Assembly (NCBI GenBank): GCA_030754315.1
Contig: JASMAO010000204.1
Span: 1-8,556 of the forward strand
DNA from: SAR202 cluster bacterium
GTDB taxonomy: Bacteria > Chloroflexota > Dehalococcoidia > Lucifugimonadales > JASMAO01
Length of the DNA: 8,556 nucleotides
Direction of reading: 5' to 3'
Position numbers and translations under genes: made by a program. A model generated the notes under the pieces. The model searched no databases. It saw only the letters and a program-made list of their open reading frames with translations, and had not been told where the DNA came from. How positions within the stretch are numbered: the first letter of the stretch is position 1; each line of letters starts with the position of its first letter. This document shows positions 7,559 through 8,556 of this stretch, one piece after another.

Positions 7559-7568
7559 CGAATTCCAT
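7534..7568. repeat. ATGGAA/TTCCAT repeats around the amidase promoter
   Basis: On the plus strand ATGGAA occurs at 7534-7539 and again at 7544-7549, exactly 10 bp apart. The inverted copy TTCCAT follows at 7563-7568. Overlapping these are the palindromes ATGGA-AC-TCCAT (7534-7545) and TCCATGGA (7541-7548). Most of the cluster lies between the -35 and -10 hexamers, where a bound regulator would block polymerase. The motif is short and the cluster could be chance. Confidence 0.35.
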
Positions 7569-7674
7569 AATCCCATCATTAGGACACGACCAATTCTCTT
7601 ACAAAACTGTCACTCTTCGCCAATTTGAAAAACAGTTACCATAGTCTAGAACGCCTATTACAAATCTGAGCCTA

Positions 7675-7830
7675 TCATCTACAAATAAGGACAGGAACTA
7701 AGGATCCACCTCGCATACACACCATTGGTCGACCGACTAGGCTGATAACTTCATGTCGCACACCCACTACCCAAATATCGGATGGCCAATTAACCAAATC
7801 GCAACCTGCAACGGGATGCCCACATATCAC
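7675..7830 (-). other. Weak 51-codon open frame, possible small gene or remnant
   Basis: A minus-strand frame open from a GTG at 7830 to the TGA at 7675-7677 would encode 51 residues, including GHPVAGCDLVNWPSDIW and later VGRPMVCMRGG. It has no Shine-Dalgarno and no ATG near its beginning, and a TAG closes the frame just upstream. I do not recognise it. It could be a decayed fragment of a longer gene or simply chance. Confidence 0.12.
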
Positions 7831-7922
7831 TGATTTCTATACTGGGTACGAACTGATGAAGCTCGCCTATTCAATTCGATCTAAACATCACGGATTTCTG
7901 ATTGGAATTGAGCGAATGGCCT

Positions 7923-7940
7923 GGTGGGTTCAAAACCACC
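7923..7940. repeat. Small hairpin, GGTGG/CCACC
   Basis: A 5-bp perfect stem (7923-7927 with 7936-7940) around an 8-base loop. The minus-strand mini-ORF at 7930-7956 ends inside this loop. No T-run follows on either strand, so it is not a standard terminator. Confidence 0.35.
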
Positions 7941-7956
7941 TGTAGAATGTGGTCAT
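7930..7956 (-). CDS. Possible 8-residue leader peptide with a strong ribosome binding site
   Basis: On the minus strand GGAAGGAG (7961-7968) lies 4 bases before an ATG at 7956 that opens MTTFYRWF and stops at TGA (7930-7932). Four of the eight residues are aromatic (F, Y, W, F), the kind of content seen in attenuator leader peptides. It is flanked by one hairpin upstream (7966-7980) and a second that overlaps its end (7923-7940). Against this reading, the next real gene on that strand, the amidase, starts more than 430 bases away and has its own promoter, and no biosynthesis gene is near. This is a speculative call. Confidence 0.15.
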   Translation of the reverse strand: MTTFYRWF

Positions 7957-7965
7957 GATACTCCT

Positions 7966-7980
7966 TCCGGCAATACCGGA
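7966..7980. repeat. Small hairpin, TCCGG/CCGGA
   Basis: A 5-bp perfect, GC-rich stem (7966-7970 with 7976-7980) with a 5-base loop. On the minus strand its 3' arm overlaps the first bases of the GGAAGGAG sequence of the mini-ORF, so folding could affect access to that site. It is followed on the plus strand by no T-run. Confidence 0.35.
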
Positions 7981-8045
7981 TCCATATATCCCTCTAGCAG
8001 AACATTGACACCGTGCCTATCGAGAGGCGTACCCTAGATAATAAG

Positions 8046-8556
8046 ATGGTTAAGAAACTCGGTATAGTAGTTAACCCTATAGCAGGCATCGGAGGTCGTA
8101 TAGGTCTCAAAGGATCAGATGGTTACGACGTAGTCAAACAAGCATTGCGACTCCGAGCAGTTCCCGAAGCTCCTGCTCGTGCCACCTCCACATTGAAACA
8201 CATTGCATCAAAGCTGGACTTCAACCTCCAGATCATTGCTGCGCCAGGCATTATGGGCCACCAAGAGGTAGTCAACTCGGGACTCAGTTCAGAAGTAACA
8301 GGCATCGCTGCATCTAGAGCAACATCGGCAGAAGACACGATAAAAGCAGCCTCCATAATCGCAGACCTAGGAGTGGATTTGATTCTGTTTGCAGGAGGTG
8401 ATGGCACGGCTCGAGACATACACAAGGCAATCGATGACAAAATACCTGCCCTCGGCATTCCAGCAGGAGTGAAAATGCATTCGGCAGTCTACGCCACCAA
8501 TCCCAGAGCAGCTGCCGATGTGGCAATTAAATTCCTGAGAAACCAGATAACTAACG
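8046..8556 (+). CDS. ATP-NAD kinase family protein (COG3199-like), 5' part only
   Basis: The gene runs off the right edge; 170 codons are visible, roughly the first half of a usual 350-380 residue protein. The N-terminus KLGIVVNPIAGIGGRIGLKG and the GGDGT motif at residues 117-121 (FAGGDGTARDI) are signatures of the NAD kinase/diacylglycerol kinase fold. GIPAGVKMHSAVYA (137-150) is typical of the COG3199 branch rather than the standard NadK. The family is predicted to phosphorylate NAD or a related substrate using ATP or polyphosphate; a member named AcoX occurs in acetoin catabolism clusters, but no acetoin gene is visible here. The ATG at 8046 matches the family start. It has no clear Shine-Dalgarno; an in-frame GTG at 8013 is possible but less likely. 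A TTGACA at 8005-8010 looks like a -35 box, but no -10 lies at the proper distance. Confidence 0.88.
   Translation, partial: MVKKLGIVVNPIAGIGGRIGLKGSDGYDVVKQALRLRAVPEAPARATSTLKHIASKLDFNLQIIAAPGIMGHQEVVNSGLSSEVTGIAASRATSAEDTIKAASIIADLGVDLILFAGGDGTARDIHKAIDDKIPALGIPAGVKMHSAVYATNPRAAADVAIKFLRNQITN

Larger units (their letters stand above)
7496..8045. other. Gene-poor spacer between the amidase and the NAD kinase-like gene
   Basis: About 550 bases without a convincing gene on either strand, while every other gap in the window is below 200 bases. The amidase-proximal part holds its promoter and repeats. The part at 7570-7920 is crossed by stops in most frames and shows only one weak 51-codon frame on the minus strand and a 26-codon ATG frame on the plus strand without a ribosome binding site. 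The part at 7920-7990 carries two small hairpins and a mini-ORF. I found no tRNA: the GGTTCAAAA at 7927-7935 has the look of a T-arm, but the stem geometry and acceptor pairing fail. Confidence 0.6.

Noticed and set aside
7753..7833. A 26-codon ATG frame on the plus strand in the spacer
   Set aside because: It has no ribosome binding site, no recognisable motif and an in-frame stop shortly upstream. It is likely chance.
7876..7947. Possible tRNA, suggested by GGTTCAAAA inside a hairpin
   Set aside because: The perfect stem gives an 8-base loop instead of 7. A 7-base loop breaks the stem, and the expected acceptor partner of TGTAGAA is missing upstream.

Overview
The window is an ordinary stretch of bacterial chromosome with moderate GC content. 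It holds six complete protein genes, one gene cut by the right edge, and a short tail of another at the left edge. The content is a group 1-type complex I subunit, a LmbE/PIG-L deacetylase, a type 2 (HLGH) tyrosyl-tRNA synthetase, an amidase-signature hydrolase, a COG3199-type ATP-NAD kinase relative, and GTG/TTG starts. Together these would fit a free-living bacterium of the Chloroflexota (Dehalococcoidia/SAR202-like). That placement is an inference from gene flavour, not something the sequence proves. I see no transposase, integrase, CRISPR array, tRNA or rRNA.

Left third, plus strand: a short 3' end that may be nuoM runs into nuoN, the end of a nuo operon for respiratory complex I. After a 93-base gap comes a PIG-L/LmbE-type Zn-dependent deacetylase, with a TTG start and a strong ribosome binding site. 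It converges on the next block across a 54-base gap that has no convincing terminator.

Middle and right, minus strand (read right to left): amidase (about 7495 to 6062), MFS transporter (about 5865 to 4615), bifunctional riboflavin kinase/FAD synthetase ribF (4546 to 3608) and tyrS (3589 to 2384). ribF and tyrS are 18 bases apart and in the same reading frame, so they are probably one transcription unit. The transporter is 68 bases upstream of ribF and may belong to it. The amidase has its own good candidate promoter with repeats in the spacer, and a perfect 17-bp palindrome follows its stop codon.

Far right: a gene-poor stretch of about 550 bases (7496 to 8045) separates the amidase from a divergently transcribed ATP-NAD kinase-family gene that runs off the end. 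This stretch holds two small hairpins, a mini-ORF of eight residues rich in aromatic amino acids with a near-perfect Shine-Dalgarno on the minus strand, and one weak 51-codon open frame.

The genes mix housekeeping functions (respiration, flavin cofactors, tRNA charging, NADP or a related kinase reaction) with small-molecule hydrolases and export. Nothing here amounts to a convincing new multi-gene system. The most uncertain and most interesting part is the 7496 to 8045 spacer.
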